A stretch of 34,750 nt of DNA, taken from NCBI GenBank assembly GCA_001414485.1, contig LLEY01000314.1, positions 1 through 34,750 on the forward strand, in the 5' to 3' direction. The position numbers and the translations under genes were made by a program. Below the pieces are notes generated by a model. That model saw only the letters and a list, made by a program, of their open reading frames with translations, had not been told where the DNA came from and made no database searches. Each line of letters starts with the position of its first letter. Position 1 is the stretch's first letter. Below are positions 1 to 11,809 of the stretch, piece after piece. Origin of the DNA: Calycina herbarum (taxonomy: Eukaryota > Ascomycota > Leotiomycetes > Helotiales > Pezizellaceae).

Positions 1-390
1 GTGTAAGATTTTAGTTGTGTTGCGTTGGTGTTCTCCCATTTTTGAGTTGAAGCTTTGGGTATCAGAGCTCCAAGCTTGGGAGAAAGCTTAGGGAGAGTAT
101 TTCTCTTAAGACGTATTTTTATGAGGTTCTTAGTGTTAAGTTCTTTTAGTTTAATTGTGAGATGTTTGTGGTGCTGAGGATGGGGATGAGAATGGGTTGA
201 TTTGGGAGCGAGGTGTTTGGGGCAGTTGCTGTGAAAGGGGGATGGTTTTGTGTTTTTGGTATCTTCCTACTTCGGAGTTAGAGCTATGAGAATGAGATCT
301 CGTGGTTTGAGCTTGGTGAGAGTAGTTCTCGTTTCTGGGGATACTTTTTAGGTGCTGAGGGTGAAGGGAGATGAAGTAGCGAGAATAATA
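1..390. other. GT-rich non-coding sequence, unidentified
   Basis: No convincing reading frame is seen. The stretch is rich in G and T on the + strand and still contains TpG and CpA, so it is not RIP-mutated like the DNA that follows. Two loosely similar halves can be made out: the word ggtgctgagg recurs at 170 and 351, and similar 'gagtt(g/a)(a/g)agc' phrases occur near 44 and 275. This may be an old, degenerate duplication. It ends where the MITE begins. Confidence 0.4.
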
Positions 391-903
391 CAGTGAGTTA
401 CGAATTAAGCTTCTCTTTTGACGATATTTTATAAACCGTGCTTTTTTAGAATTTTTCTTATTTCCTAGATACTCTTTCCCTCTTTACTTAATAACAACAT
501 ATGTTATTATATCCCTAAGAATAGCTAATAAGAGCTCTATACCCCCTTTCTTACTTTATAAACTTTTTAGAAAGAAAATAGACACTTTTATATATATTTA
601 GATTTTTATAAGGTCTTAGTAGAGACTACTCAACTTTATAATAATGTGAAAAATTTTCTTACGAAAAGGAGGTTTTTTAAGAATTAACTATTACTAAGTT
701 TATTCCTGTTATACTTGCTTAGATATAGTAATAAATAGAGAGGAGGTATAAGAAGATATAGCGGTTCTTTCTAGCTAGGTCTTATATCTTAAAGAGTACT
801 TTATTTTTCTATTTTCTAAAATAAATAAGGAAAAAACCTAGGAAGAAAAAAGCACGGTTTATAAAAAAAGTGATAAAAAGGAAGCTTAATTAGCAACTCA
901 CTA
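391..903. mobile_element. MITE with ~60-bp terminal inverted repeats and TA target duplication
   Basis: The left end (391-450) and the reverse complement of the right end (about 844-903) match over roughly 60 bp. They share the block ataaaccgtgctttttt and the outer word (C/T)AGTGAGTT. The dinucleotide TA flanks both ends (389-390 and 904-905), as expected for Tc1/mariner-superfamily insertion. The 513-bp interior is AT-rich with no coding frame, so this is a non-autonomous element. Most mismatches between the two ends are C/T or G/A, consistent with RIP. The insertion is in the GT-rich block at the left edge of the transposon nest. Confidence 0.75.
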
Positions 904-1002
904 TAAGAGGAAAAGTAGAGTATATTATAACTTTTCTACGCTTCGGAGGGAAAAGGAGACGACTTACGTTGAGAAGTTCTAGAAGAATTTGTCTAATCTA
1001 GT

Positions 1003-2129
1003 TATAATAGCACGAAACAAATACTACTACAAAAGAGGTATATAGAAGTACGTTCGATAGAATGACATACCCGAATACTAGGCTCTGATACAAAGGAAAA
1101 GACCAAATTAGTCCTTTCCTCAAGAGAGAGTAAGAGTATCTATATATAAGAGGGCCGGACAATAACAAAAGTCTGTACCGATTCGGTTCTGACAATCCTG
1201 AAACCAAAACTGTACTATAATCCTGTTCTATGCCCTCGGTATCCACCGTTCTGTAACCATCTATGCTGTACTATACTTAGCACGTATTCTTGGCTGTTCC
1301 GATAGCTCGGCAATTCTATTAATAGCTGGCCATCACATCCCCCTCTCTTGAAAAAGACTCGTCCTCGAGTCTTCGTATTGTCGGTGTAGTAACGGTATAA
1401 TATCGGTAGGCGGTGTCTGTAGGCGGCAGTATTAGTGGTAGAAGGATTGTCGTATAGAATGCGGTTTATTAAGCGAGGTGTTTAGCGAAAGGTAGGATAC
1501 GAGTCGTAGCCGGCCTTGTTCGTAGATGTTGCCTGTATCGGGTGTTTCCTACTAAAAGCAAAGCATTCGCTAAAAGAGTATATAGTCTAACCCCTCGATT
1601 ATCTATATTAGAGGGGATTTAGACAGGAGTCGGAGGCGGAAAAGTCGGAATTTAGAAGTCGATATCGTAGAAGACAGTGATAACTTAGCTAAGAGGTTAC
1701 TTATTAGCGTACTTCTTCGATTCGTAACTGATTCGTATCCGATTTAAATTAGACTTCTGGAATCCGACTAGAAGGTAAAAGAAAGTAAGAACTCCTTACC
1801 GAAGTAGAGAGTCGGAGAGGTATCGGCTAGTCAAATGTTATTACTAATAATTGTTGTCTAATACCTCGTTTTCCTACTGATTCGGGGTACTCTACGAGGA
1901 CTTGGTTTTATCTTCCCTTTAAACAGTAGAAAAGGATTCGTGTTCGAGTAGTAGAAGGTTTAGAATTAAGCTTAATTTAGCTAAGGTACTTAGTTCAGCG
2001 TTTCAGTGTCTTTCCTTATCTAAGGCTAGAAGATCTACTACTATTTTAACGAAGTTGTAATTCTAACGTCTCTTAAGTAGAGCTGCCGAGTATCAGAGCT
2101 ATAGTATAATCTTTTCCTATATATAGAAG
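1003..2129 (-). mobile_element. Truncated, internally deleted Gypsy copy (A), RIP-degraded
   Basis: An LTR of about 335 bp (1003-1337) resembles the LTRs at 2130 and 16430: shared start tataatagcacgaaac and shared middle aatactaggctctgatac. A purine-rich tract, read on the minus strand, abuts it near 1338-1352. Because this tract precedes a 3' LTR, the copy is in minus orientation. The inner part (about 1575-2129) matches the gag-side interior of element B (about 14020-15215), so most of pol has been deleted. The copy stops exactly where B's LTR begins at 2130. No open frame of note is left. Confidence 0.7.
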
Positions 2130-2404
2130 TGTAATAGCACGAAACAGATACTACTACAAAAGAGGTATATAGAAGTGCGTTTGATAGGATAACATATCCG
2201 AATACTAGGCTCTGATACGAAGGAAAAGACTAAATTAGTCTTTCCCGATAGAGAGGAGGCAGCTATTTATAAGAGGTTCGGACAATAGTAAGTCCGGAAG
2301 CTATCTAGCTTTTCTAAAACCTAAAACAACATCTGTATCGTATCCTATTCGGCACGTAGACTCGGCAATTCTAATTCCGATCAATTCCTAATAGTTCTAT
2401 TATA
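2130..2404 (-). repeat. 3' LTR of Gypsy element B
   Basis: Begins tgtaatag and ends ctattata on the + strand (RIP form of TGTAATAG...CTATTACA), giving the short inverted ends of an LTR. It matches 16430-16704 at equal length (275 bp). The differences checked are C/T or G/A transitions. A palindrome (gactcgtcctcgag) follows just inside at about 2420. Confidence 0.85.
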
Positions 2405-2844
2405 TCTCCTCTCCTTGAAAAGACTCGTCCTCGAGGCTTCGTATTATCGGTACGGTATTAGTACGATATCGGTGAGCGGTGTCTATAGGCGGCAGTATTG
2501 TCGTTTATAGTTTAAATTATAGTTTATTAGTCGTCTCTTATATAACAATAGTAACAAACGAAAAAAGAGATCTAATTAGCTATCGAGTAGGAGTCGGTAG
2601 GCTATAGTTACACTTACGACTTATTCGCTATTACTGTTTATAATAATAGTAATAAATAACAATTATAATACGCTAGCTATTATTATCAGTTATATATTAG
2701 CAGCTAACTCGCCCTCGATTCTGATTTCTTTTCCTCTTTTCTTTCTAATAAAGAATAATAAATCAAATCGTAAGAATACTCTCCGATTAGGTATATCTTC
2801 CTATACTAACGTCTTTAGATATATAAATATATAATATATATATA

Positions 2845-4705
2845 ACGTAGTATACTAGGACCTCGTGATTATCAGAACCTCGTGAATTTTTTCCCTACTC
2901 TACTACCTCTAACTTTAACATACGTTTTCTTAACAACTACCTAATAGAATCTCAAACCTAAGAAGCTCGAATTATCCTAGCTATTAAAGCTATTCGATTA
3001 TCTAAACGAATAAACCGTAGTAAAGCTGCGAAGCTATATAGAGTCTCTTATTCTATACTTATCGATAGAATAGCTGGTTGAACTACTCTTAGTAAACGCT
3101 GGCTAGTAAATTATAAAATAACTATAATAGAAGAGGAGGTAATTATTTAAAATATACTTAATCTAGATATAAGAGGATTTACGCCCTAGCTAGGTAGTAT
3201 AGAAGATATAGCAAATTATATACTTAAGTTACGTAGAGGATAACGTGTTAGAAAGAACTAGGTATAACGATTTATACAACGACGTCTAGAACTAAAGACG
3301 CGTTTTAATCACGTTTACGATTTCTAAAGAGCCTTATACGAAGATCCTAAGCTAATTAGTACGTGGTTTCGACTAGTAGAGAATATATAGACGAAATATA
3401 GGATCTAAAACTACGATTTCTATAACTTTAATAAGACTAGTTTTATAATAGGTGTTATCTACGCTAGAATAGTTATTATACGTGCTAATCGACGTAGTAG
3501 AGGCAAGGCTATCTAGCTAGGTAATTAGGAATAGGCTATAGCAATTATCTATATTAATAGAGAGGGTTTAAGTATCTCTCTATTCTTAGTAGTTTAAGGG
3601 AAAAATCACCTTACTAGTTAGTATACTAAGAGCGGTCTTCCTAATAACTAGGTTATTAAACTAACTAGTAATAGATAGACTAATAATAAGATAAGCTTAG
3701 AATAGCTAGAATACTTCGATAAGTATACTCGTAGTTATATAAAAGAGCTATATCGAATATTAGTTCTAGATAGGTATAAGAGTTATAAATCGGTAGTATT
3801 CTAAGAGTATTATAAGTTATATAATATTATTACTCTTTGCCTACCTCCTTATTTATCTTATCTAACCTAGCTACTCGACGTTAGATGTTTTAGTATTCTT
3901 AAACGTATATATAGGCGTTAAATCGAGACCTTTATTAAGGCTCTTATAAACTATATTACTAAGGTTAAGTTCTTTCTTACGTTTTACATAGCTTATAACT
4001 AGTTAATAATAACCTAAAACGCTAAAGCTAGGTTCTATAGAGCTGGTCTAGTGCCTCTAGAACCCTAGACTATAATCTTAAAGCTTGATATTAAGTTATA
4101 GACTCTTATACCTACTAGACCTCTCTCTGCCGACGCTACCCCTTAGGTCTCCTAGACTTCTCGTAACTCTTCTAAAGCTCTTTCGTAATCAACTCTTATT
4201 AAGGATTATATTACTCGTTACTAAGGAAGCTCGCTAACACCTATTTTCTAGACAATCGCTTTGTTAGTAAAAGGTATAAAGCGATTAGCTTATAAGATAA
4301 CCCTCTTATTAGCCTAGGTCTATATACTTCGAATAGTAAATAAAGCCCTTAGTAAACGCTAGAGAGCTAAAAATACCTGTGTCTAAGAAGGAGGTACACT
4401 TACTATAGAGGATATATAGGACGGATTAGCCTAGAAGAATACGGAGGAGTAGGTTCGACGTAATAAGCGCTCTAGAGAGAGTAGAGAAGATAAAGAATAA
4501 ACGACTTAGCGACGTTATAGCACTTATAGAAAAACTAGTTATAATACGTAGACGTGTTAAGAAGTTGTAGATATATCTAGTTTATTAGATTCCGAGTAGT
4601 TTTAATTAATTTAATATATTATAGTAGTTTTATTATATTTTAAAGTAGTAGAGTAGGAAAAAATTTACAAGGTTCTAATAATCACAAGGTCCTAGTATAC
4701 TACGT
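2845..4705 (+). mobile_element. Fot1/pogo-type (Tc1/mariner superfamily) DNA transposon, RIP-degraded
   Basis: Terminal inverted repeats of about 60 bp start acgtagtatactaggacc at 2845 and end with its complement at 4705. TA lies at each flank (2843-2844 and 4706-4707). The 1.86-kb length fits the Fot1 family. The interior encodes a dead pogo-like transposase on the + strand. TIR differences are C/T or G/A only. The element is inserted in the 3' part of Gypsy B, between its LTR and its antisense ORF relic. Confidence 0.88.
2930..4590 (+). pseudogene. pogo/Fot1-like transposase (HTH + CENP-B-type + DDE_1), killed by RIP
   Basis: In one frame the translation shows the family order. First comes an HTH_psq-like stretch (AIKAIRLSKRINRSKAAKLY), then EEEVII*NILNLDIRGFTP, which resembles the EEEVIVQYIL-LDSRGFPP stretch typical of fungal pogo transposases. 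Next are DDE-region fragments (LVLDRYKSY near 3765, ITLCLPPYLSYL near 3830, then LLDVRCFSILKRIY). The DDE positions are altered or ambiguous. Roughly twenty in-frame stops are almost all TAG or TAA at sites where Trp or Gln is expected (TGG to TAG, CAG/CAA to TAG/TAA). The protein would have moved the element by cut-and-paste; as it stands it cannot be made. Confidence 0.85.
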
Positions 4706-4751
4706 TACCTATAACATAAGTCTTTATCTTTAGAGTTAGAGCTGATTTAGA

Positions 4752-5506
4752 GTACTAATTAGTTTATATAGTATAATACCTCTTTCTTACTCTACTAGTG
4801 CCCTTTCAGATACCTACCGCGTCTACTACGTTTAGTACTCTCGAGCAAAAGCTAGAGACAGAGAGCACGAGTATATCTTCGTAAAAGACATATCTAAGAA
4901 GTACGAGTATTACGTTAGACAGAACGCTATTTATATCCTAGTAAGCAGTCCTAAGTCTAAACCAAGTCTAAACCTATACTAACTATTATAGTTGCTCTAG
5001 TTTATAGAGAAGGAGTTTATTATCTTATAACTCTTAGAAAGCCTAGTTGTAATTAAGAAGGCTACTAAGGCTATTAATAAGATTATAGTTATTACTACTA
5101 TAGAGGCACCTAAGACTATAACGGAGTTATAGTATACGCTTCTTAAGAAGACTCGAGCGCTTCGCGTCGAGGTTACTATAAGTATTCCTTTCTTAGTTAG
5201 TACGGTTATAGAGGTGATTTAGTCTAACATTTCAACAGGCTGGTAATACTATATAGGTCTAGATTCGGGACCTCCTCGAGGCCTATCTAAAGAGCTTATA
5301 GGTCGCGGGTAGTCGTTAAAGTAAGAAGTATAAGCACGCGGAGGTAGAGGGGGTTCCTAGAGATAAGCCGGTTCAGGTCTCTTTCGGTAGAGAGAATAGC
5401 GAGGAGGAGGATTATAAGGACGAGAATAATAAGAAGGAGGCTAAGGCTGCTGTTACACAGCTAGCTAACAAGGCAGCTAGGGCGGAGGAGGAGGTTAAGC
5501 TTTAGA
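4752..5506 (+). pseudogene. Antisense accessory ORF relic in the 3' region of Gypsy B
   Basis: B's gag-pol reads leftward, but between its integrase C-terminus and its 3' LTR a frame is visible on the + strand. From about 4752 to 5220 one frame is interrupted only by RIP-type stops and reads, for example, RAKARDREHEYIFVKDISKK followed by YEYYVRQNAIYILVSSPKSK. After a frame change it continues at ~5311-5506 with a lysine/glutamate-rich tail (SEEEDYKDENNKKEAKAA) ending at a TAG. No domain was recognised. Fungal Gypsy elements carrying an extra gene in reverse orientation at the 3' end are known (I recall the case in Botrytis). Whether this is homologous is not shown. The frame change could be an intron, an indel or coincidence. 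Confidence 0.4.
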
Positions 5507-5599
5507 TCCTATTTAGTAGCGACTTAGTATTATCTTCTTATTCTTCTACTTTGTCGATTTTAAGTTACTCGGAGGTGACTAGGATTAGTAGATATTCTT

Positions 5600-6327
5600 A
5601 AGAGTTATTTAGTTAAATAATAAACTCTTTACTCGTTCTTATCTATTTCCTATATACGTATCTATTTAGAGAGGAGTCGGGGTAGTCTCGGTTACTCTAG
5701 GTATTTAATATAGAAGTCTCTTAATTAATATAGTAAACCTTGAAAATTATTAGTAGGATACTAAGTAGAGTCTGAATCGTAGCTGACCTAATTTACTTAA
5801 TACTATAGTTGTCTCCTGAAAAGTCTACTAGCGAGAATCTCTTGAACTTCCTATTCTTATATACTCTAAACGATCTCTAGAAGTGGCTCTAAGGCTTTCT
5901 ATCTAGGTAGAGGGGTATTCGGGTCCTTAGATAGTACGTCTATAGCGAAAACGTTATAAATTAATAATCCTTCTAAGAGCTTCAGCTTATAAGAGTATTC
6001 TACACGTTCTAGTATCTTAAAAGATCCTGTCTACTACTTAGCTAGCCCTCGGCTAAGTCGATTTATCTTAAGGTTTCTTATTAATAAGTAGACTTTATTA
6101 CTAATATCCTAGTCGATAGCTCTTTAGTATTAATTTATACTGTCTTATATTCTCTACTAGGCTTTGGTTATATTATCTTTAGCTACGTTCTAGGCCGAGT
6201 ATATACGTCGAACTATTTTAGCTGCCTTATTATAATTTAATCGTTCCTAGGGAATAGAAGTCTTTAGAGTATTCTAGTCCTACGAGGTTCTTAAATCGAG
6301 TCCGAACTTAAGCTAATAAGAGGTTAT
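5600..6327 (-). pseudogene. Gypsy B integrase C-terminal region (left of nested element C)
   Basis: On the minus strand around 6000-6060 the translation reads NKVYLLIRNLKINRLS. This resembles the GDKVWLSTRNIKTTRPS-type stretch near the C-terminus of fungal Gypsy integrases, before the chromodomain-like tail. It continues the integrase whose upstream part lies right of element C at 11.8-12.6 kb, so C interrupted B's pol. Stops at expected Trp/Gln sites mark it as dead. A chromodomain was not resolved in the left part. Confidence 0.65.
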
Positions 6328-6574
6328 ATATTAGAGCTTATAGTAAGTACTAATAAATTAAACTATAGAGGCTGTCTATATATAAGAAGATTCGATTATT
6401 CTTTCTAAACCAGAGTTCTTACTAACTTATATACTTAGTTAACTTATTCTAGAGTATTCTACTAAGAGTACTCTCGAAGGTTCTATCACGTCTATACGTT
6501 ACTAAGCGAGGTTATATAAATACGTCGCTAGAGTACTCTAAGACTTACTCTACAGATGTAACCCTTGATATTAC
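6328..6574 (-). repeat. 3' LTR of Gypsy element C
   Basis: Starts atattagagcttatagtaag and ends gatattac on the + strand. It matches 11552-11798 base for base except for C/T and G/A differences (for example gatgtaaccc versus gatataactc). The limits are where the two copies diverge. Confidence 0.8.
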
Positions 6575-9500
6575 CTCTCTCTCTGCTCTTGAAGGTAGGT
6601 GTCTAGAGCTACTATATCCTCTAACTTAGTAGCAGGTTCCTATGTTAGATTTATATATTCTATCTATTTTACCTTATACTTAAGTTAAGTATAAGAGCTT
6701 TTCTCTTAGAGCTTCTTTTGCTATTAACCTAGTATTCTTTTAACTTACTATTCTATAGTATTATCTACTAATATTATAAGTAGTTGATTATCGTCTATAA
6801 TTTAACTAGGTAGCGGGTCTATAGCTGCTAGCCTTAATAAGTCTATATTAAAGACATTATAGATACTAGGCAGAGTATCTAGCCTATATATAGACGGGCT
6901 AATAACCTCGATAACTATGAACTTAGTAGATCGAGCGTCTAGTTTCTTACTAGCTCTATCTATCTATATATTCCGTAAGCTTAAGTAAACCTTGTCTCTA
7001 ACCTTATATATAGGAGCGGTATTCTGTAAACGATTTACTTAAGTCTCCTAGTCTTATTATACCCTTGCTATTAATAATTATAACTATTCTATAATAGCCT
7101 TAATCTTTGCTACTATTACTTCGCTCTTTTAAATTAGTGTTTTTGTGTTTATAGATACTACGACGTCTATTAAGAGGTCGATAGTCTATAATAGATAGCC
7201 GTAGCTAAGTTAGAAGAGGCTTATACCCGTTGATATTAAATCCCGTCTATTAAAAGCTAGCTGTACTACTAGCAGCTAGTCGGCCTAGTCGTCCTAAGCT
7301 GTATTAATCTACTACTGTAGAAGCGTCTCGACTTTAGTATTTACCCGTTCTATTAACCTGTTAGTTTATAGATAGAAGGCTATAGAGATCTGTCGTTTAA
7401 TCTATAAGAAGTTATAAAGCGTCTTCTATACTTGTCTAATAAATTATAGGCATCTATTAGATACTATTGCTCTTAGTAGTCTATATAAGCTATAGTATAT
7501 AGTAATAAATAAGCGAGTAAATTCCTCTGATAATATAGTCGAGTTATAAGCTATAAGAAGTACCTCTTTACCTAAACAGTCTATAAACACTGCTATTATA
7601 TCAGAGCCTTTACTTATAAGTAGTAGTCTAATAAAGTAGATAGAGATCTCCTGCTATTACTGTTTAGGAATTAGTAATAGACGAAGCAGGCCTTGTTTAT
7701 AATCTCTCTAGACCTTAGTACGTCTATAAACTCTATAGTTACAGATAAACTACTTAACTATAGTCTATAGATTTAGCTAGAAGAACTCTCTTAAGACTAC
7801 TATAATTGTTCTATTCTTATTAGGATAGCTCGTAAGTGTAGAATTATAGAGTTCTTATATAATTGCTATCCGTAGTAGCTTATAGTCGGGGACCTATAGT
7901 CTACCTCTAAACTATAAATCACTATTCTTATCTACTAAGTAGTTAGAGACAGAGACTTTAACTAGAGAAGCGAGGTCTATTAGAAACACTCTATCTCCTT
8001 AGTAGACAGTGTTCGTAAGACGTCTAAAGTCCTTATTCTATATCTTTCCCTCTTCTTAGAGGTTCCGTAGTTAGTTTATAAACGCTTACTACGTCGCTAC
8101 GTCGCTTATTTAATTCCTCTCGTTTACTAACACTAGTACTAGCTGTATAGTATTTCCTTGAATTATTCTGTCTAGAATCAGTTATACTATCCTATAATTA
8201 AGACGTTTATCTCTCTTCTCTAGGAAGTCCTAGTCTCTTCTTATTAATATATCTAGTAGTCCTCTCTCTTTACCTAGGCGGTATTAGATTATTAGGTTAA
8301 ACTTACTAAGTATTAACTACTACCGTATTTATCTTTTAGATAGTTTATAAACTATTATAAAGTACTTAAGATTCTTATAATCTATAAGTACTATAAACTG
8401 TCTAACACTTTTAACTCTGCTTTCTATTCCTTAAGACAACGAATAATAGCTAATAACTTCTTATTATATATTAGGTAATTATATTCAGTAGGTACGTACT
8501 TCTTTAAGAAGAAGGCTATAGGCTATAAAACGCTATTTTTTACTTAAGAGAGCACGTCTTCTAAGTAATATCTAGAGGAGTCTGTTTCTAGGACTGTCTT
8601 ATAGTCTAGGTTAAACTAAGCTAGTACTAGAGCCTCTATAAAAGCCTGCTTTAACTGTTTAAAAGCTCTATTCGCTTCGTCTGTCTATTAGAAGAATATA
8701 TCCTTTTTAACGAGTCTATAAAGAGAAGCTATAATCTATAAAAAGTCTTTAATAAACCGTCGATAGAAGTTCGTAAATCCTAGAAAGCTAAGAACGCTCT
8801 TTACTGTTATTAGTACTTTCTAATCTATAATAGCCTATATTTTAGCTAGGTCTATCTATAAACCTTTCCTCACTTCTATAATAAACCTAAGGTACTTTAT
8901 AGACTATACTTCAAATTCGTACTTATTAATATCTAGCTATAGCCTAGTATTTTAAAGCCTTTATATTACTTTATAGACATACTTATAGTGCTGTTTATAA
9001 GTGCTATCTATAAAGACTAAGACATCGTCGACGTATACTAAGACAAAGTTGTCTAAGAACTCTTAAAACGTATAATTAATATACTACTAGAAAGTACTTA
9101 GAGTATTTACAAGTCTAAAAGAGGTAATAAGCTATTTAAAAAGCCTAAAGCGTATCTAGAAAGCTGTTTTCTACTTATCTCCTTTCTTAATCTATATCTT
9201 ATAAAAAGTAGTAATAATATCTATTTTTATAAACTACTTAGCTTTCCTAATCTGATTAAGTATCTCTTAGATTAAGAGTAATAAGTAGCGGTTCTTATAA
9301 GTTAACTTATTTAGTGCTCGGTAGTTATAATAGAACCGTAGACCCCCTTCTAGCTTCTATACGAAGAGTACTAGCGTAGCTGCTAGAGAGTTGCTTACTC
9401 GAATAAATTCCTTATCTAGTAACTCTGTTAGAGTTTTATAGAGTACTAACAGCTTATCTTATAACATATTATAGAGTAGCTCTTAGAGGACTGTTTCTTC

Positions 9501-10000
9501 TAATCCGTTTTCAGTCTATAAGAGCTTAATACCGTGATTAATTCCTTTATAATATACTAGTAACTTATTTACTTTCTTCCTATCGAATACTAGATAGAAT
9601 TCCAGGCTAATCTAGCTAGGTAGCTTTGTCTATAGGTCTATATACTTCTTTTCTACTAATACTTTTATAATATCTATAAGACTTGTTATAAAGACCTATA
9701 GCTTCTGTTTTAGATCTATAAGAAAGCGAAAGACAGACGTACTTACTAGTCTATAACTATAAGAGCCTTCTTCTGATTTACTATAGACTTCTAAGCTAGA
9801 GTCTTAGAAAAGTAAGTATTCTTTAGCCGCGTTAAGTAATACTCGCTTCTTTTACAACTACGACTTCTCTAGAATTATTTCATAGCCTTTAATTCTATAG
9901 ACTATATAAGAATACACCTGTTACTACTAGTGTCCTCTAATATCTATGTTAAAAGAAATAACCTATAATACTATATCTTCTAAGACTCCTTCTACTAACT
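6575..10000 (-). pseudogene. Gypsy C pol relic: RT, RNase H and integrase
   Basis: On the minus strand, from high to low coordinates, a Ty3/Gypsy reverse transcriptase can be read. Near 9400-9190 it shows FIRVSNSLAATLVLFV, then KLEGGLRFYYNYRALNKLTY and a KIDI stretch corresponding to the usual 'TKIDIISAFHKIR'. Near 9045-9000 it reads LVYVDDVLVFIDS, so the catalytic YVDD box survives. RNase H and integrase should follow leftward to the LTR; this region has matching length but was not resolved motif by motif. Stops occur mainly at expected Trp and Gln positions, so no protein can be made. Boundaries are approximate. Confidence 0.8.
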
Positions 10001-11390
10001 ATAAGTGTCTTAGTTTAATTTATACGTAAGAGAGCTAATAGCGACGGATAAAATAGTCTAAAACAATTCTATAGACTAAATACTCTAAATCTACTAAGGC
10101 TTATAAAGTAGCTACCTTATTTACTAAAGCTAATATAAGAAGAGGTTTTTCGTCTATATATTCCTACTTAAACTGTCTCTAAGTGTCTATTACTAATAAC
10201 TCCCTTCGTCGCCCTTGTCTACGCTTTCTAATAGAAGCTACTAGTTTTCTAAATCTAAGAAGATATTACTATCTTCTTCTTCTAATTCTAGCGCTACTTT
10301 CTTAACCTCTGCCTTCTATTTACAAACCGAATCCGCTATAACAGGTCGCCTTAGTAGTCTATATAGACATTCTTAAACAAAATAACTAGTAGCTCTATAG
10401 CAAAGACAGCGACTAGTATAGGCACGGTTGCTTCGTTCTTTCTAAGACACCTATTTAGTATACTTAGTACTAGTTGTTAAGACTTTAGCAGGTGCTAGTT
10501 CCTAGTCTATATCCTCTATAGACGCTTTACTAGTGACTTTTGGTCTATTAGTAATTTTATTATCTATTCTCTACTATATAGTATTTATAAGTTGTTTCTA
10601 AGAGGTCTATAGTATTCCTAGGTTTAGCTGATTCCTAGGCTAGTATATTCAAGCTTTATACACTCTTAAGTAGTTGTCTATTTCCTTAATAATAGAGTAG
10701 TAAGACTCGAAGTTAGGTTAAGAAGAAACTGTAATCATCGCTTTAACTAACTCGTCGCTAAGAATTCGGTTAAGAGACACCTTCTTTATATTATCTAGCT
10801 AAGATCCTTCTCTAGACTCTATAAGTAGAGCTTGCTATTCTATAAAGACCTCTAAGAATAGTCTTAAGCTCTAGCAGAAGGATTCCAGCTTTTGTTACGC
10901 TCTTTCCTTAGCTTATAGGTCTCTAAAAACGAACTCGACCCGATCTAAGAAGTCACTACCGCTAGCTAGTTCTAGCTTACCTTGTTCTCGTACCTATACT
11001 TCTATCCTACGAAGCGCCTTACTCTATAAGGATCTATTAAGTACTTAAAACTTAATATATTTAGTATATCTATAGTAGTCGACTTCGATTTTAGCTCGTG
11101 CCTATTATAACTAAGCTTCTAGCTTATTAGAGTCTCTATAGTATTCCAGTAGTAGAGGAAGAGATTTCCTAGGTTTATTATCGTTATAGACTATTTATAA
11201 GCGAGCTTTCTTATCCTTCTTTTACTTGTTTATAATCTGTAGACGATCGTTCTCTTAAGTAGATATTAACTGATTCTACTACTCTTAAATATACTATAGA
11301 AACTAGATAGGTAGCTGATTCGGTATACCGCCTTCTTATAGTTCTCCTATTATCTATAAGTTCTATAAATACTATTAAATAGCTCGTAAG
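10000..11390 (-). pseudogene. Gypsy C gag relic with degraded zinc knuckle
   Basis: Lies between the 5' LTR side and pol on the minus strand. Near 10,400 one frame reads RCLCYRATSYFV*EC, which can be explained as a CCHC zinc knuckle whose second Cys became Tyr, whose His is lost and whose Gln became a stop. The rest of gag is too mutated to recognise. The boundary with pol is approximate. Confidence 0.5.
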
Positions 11391-11535
11391 TTCTAGTATT
11401 ACTATAAAGGCCCGTTGTATTCTAGTGTTACTAAAATAGCCCGATATATTCTAGTATTACTATAAAGGCCTAATATATTCCAGTGTTACTATAGAGGCTT
11501 ATTATATTCTAGTGTTACTAAAATAGCCCGTTGTT
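11391..11535. repeat. 29-bp tandem repeat, five copies, in Gypsy C leader
   Basis: Units start ttc(t/c)agt at 11391, 11420, 11449, 11478 and 11507, an exact 29-bp period. Units alternate between two versions: '(g/a)ttactaaaatagcccg' and '(g/a)ttactataaaggcc'. The array lies only ~16 bp inside the 5' LTR of element C, in the untranslated leader before gag. Confidence 0.85.
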
Positions 11536-11551
11536 TTTTAAATCGAATCTA

Positions 11552-11798
11552 ATATTAGAGCTTATAGTAAGTACTAATAAATTAAACTATAGAGGCTGTC
11601 TATATATAAGAAGATTCGATTATCCTTTCTAAACCAGAGTCCTTACTAACTTATATACTTAGTTAACTTATTCTAGAGTATTCTACTAAGAGTACTCTCG
11701 AAGGTTCTATTACGTCTATACGTTACTAAGCGAGGTTACGTGAATACGTCGCTAAAGTACTCTAAGACTTACTCTATAGATATAACTCTTAATATTAT
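11552..11798 (-). repeat. 5' LTR of Gypsy element C
   Basis: Partner of 6328-6574, of equal length (247 bp). On the minus strand it starts ataatattaag, which the left copy shows as gtaatatcaag, so the C/T and G/A differences between copies reflect RIP. Confidence 0.8.
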
Positions 11799-11809
11799 AC
11801 TAATTAAGA

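Larger units (their letters stand above)
6328..11798 (-). mobile_element. Gypsy/Ty3 LTR retrotransposon (C), nested inside B, RIP-degraded
   Basis: Two 247-bp direct repeats (6328-6574 and 11552-11798) are nearly identical apart from transitions and bound about 5.5 kb, the usual Gypsy length. Coding sequence runs on the minus strand: gag with a zinc-knuckle remnant, then protease/RT/RNase H and integrase towards the left. The right LTR is therefore the 5' LTR. The element lies inside B's integrase region, so it arrived after B. A clear 5-bp target duplication was not found; the LTR ends are defined only by where the two copies stop matching. Confidence 0.85.

Noticed and set aside
998..1246. 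82-codon minus-strand frame
   Set aside because: It lies inside the LTR of truncated Gypsy copy A and has no counterpart as a gene; open by chance.
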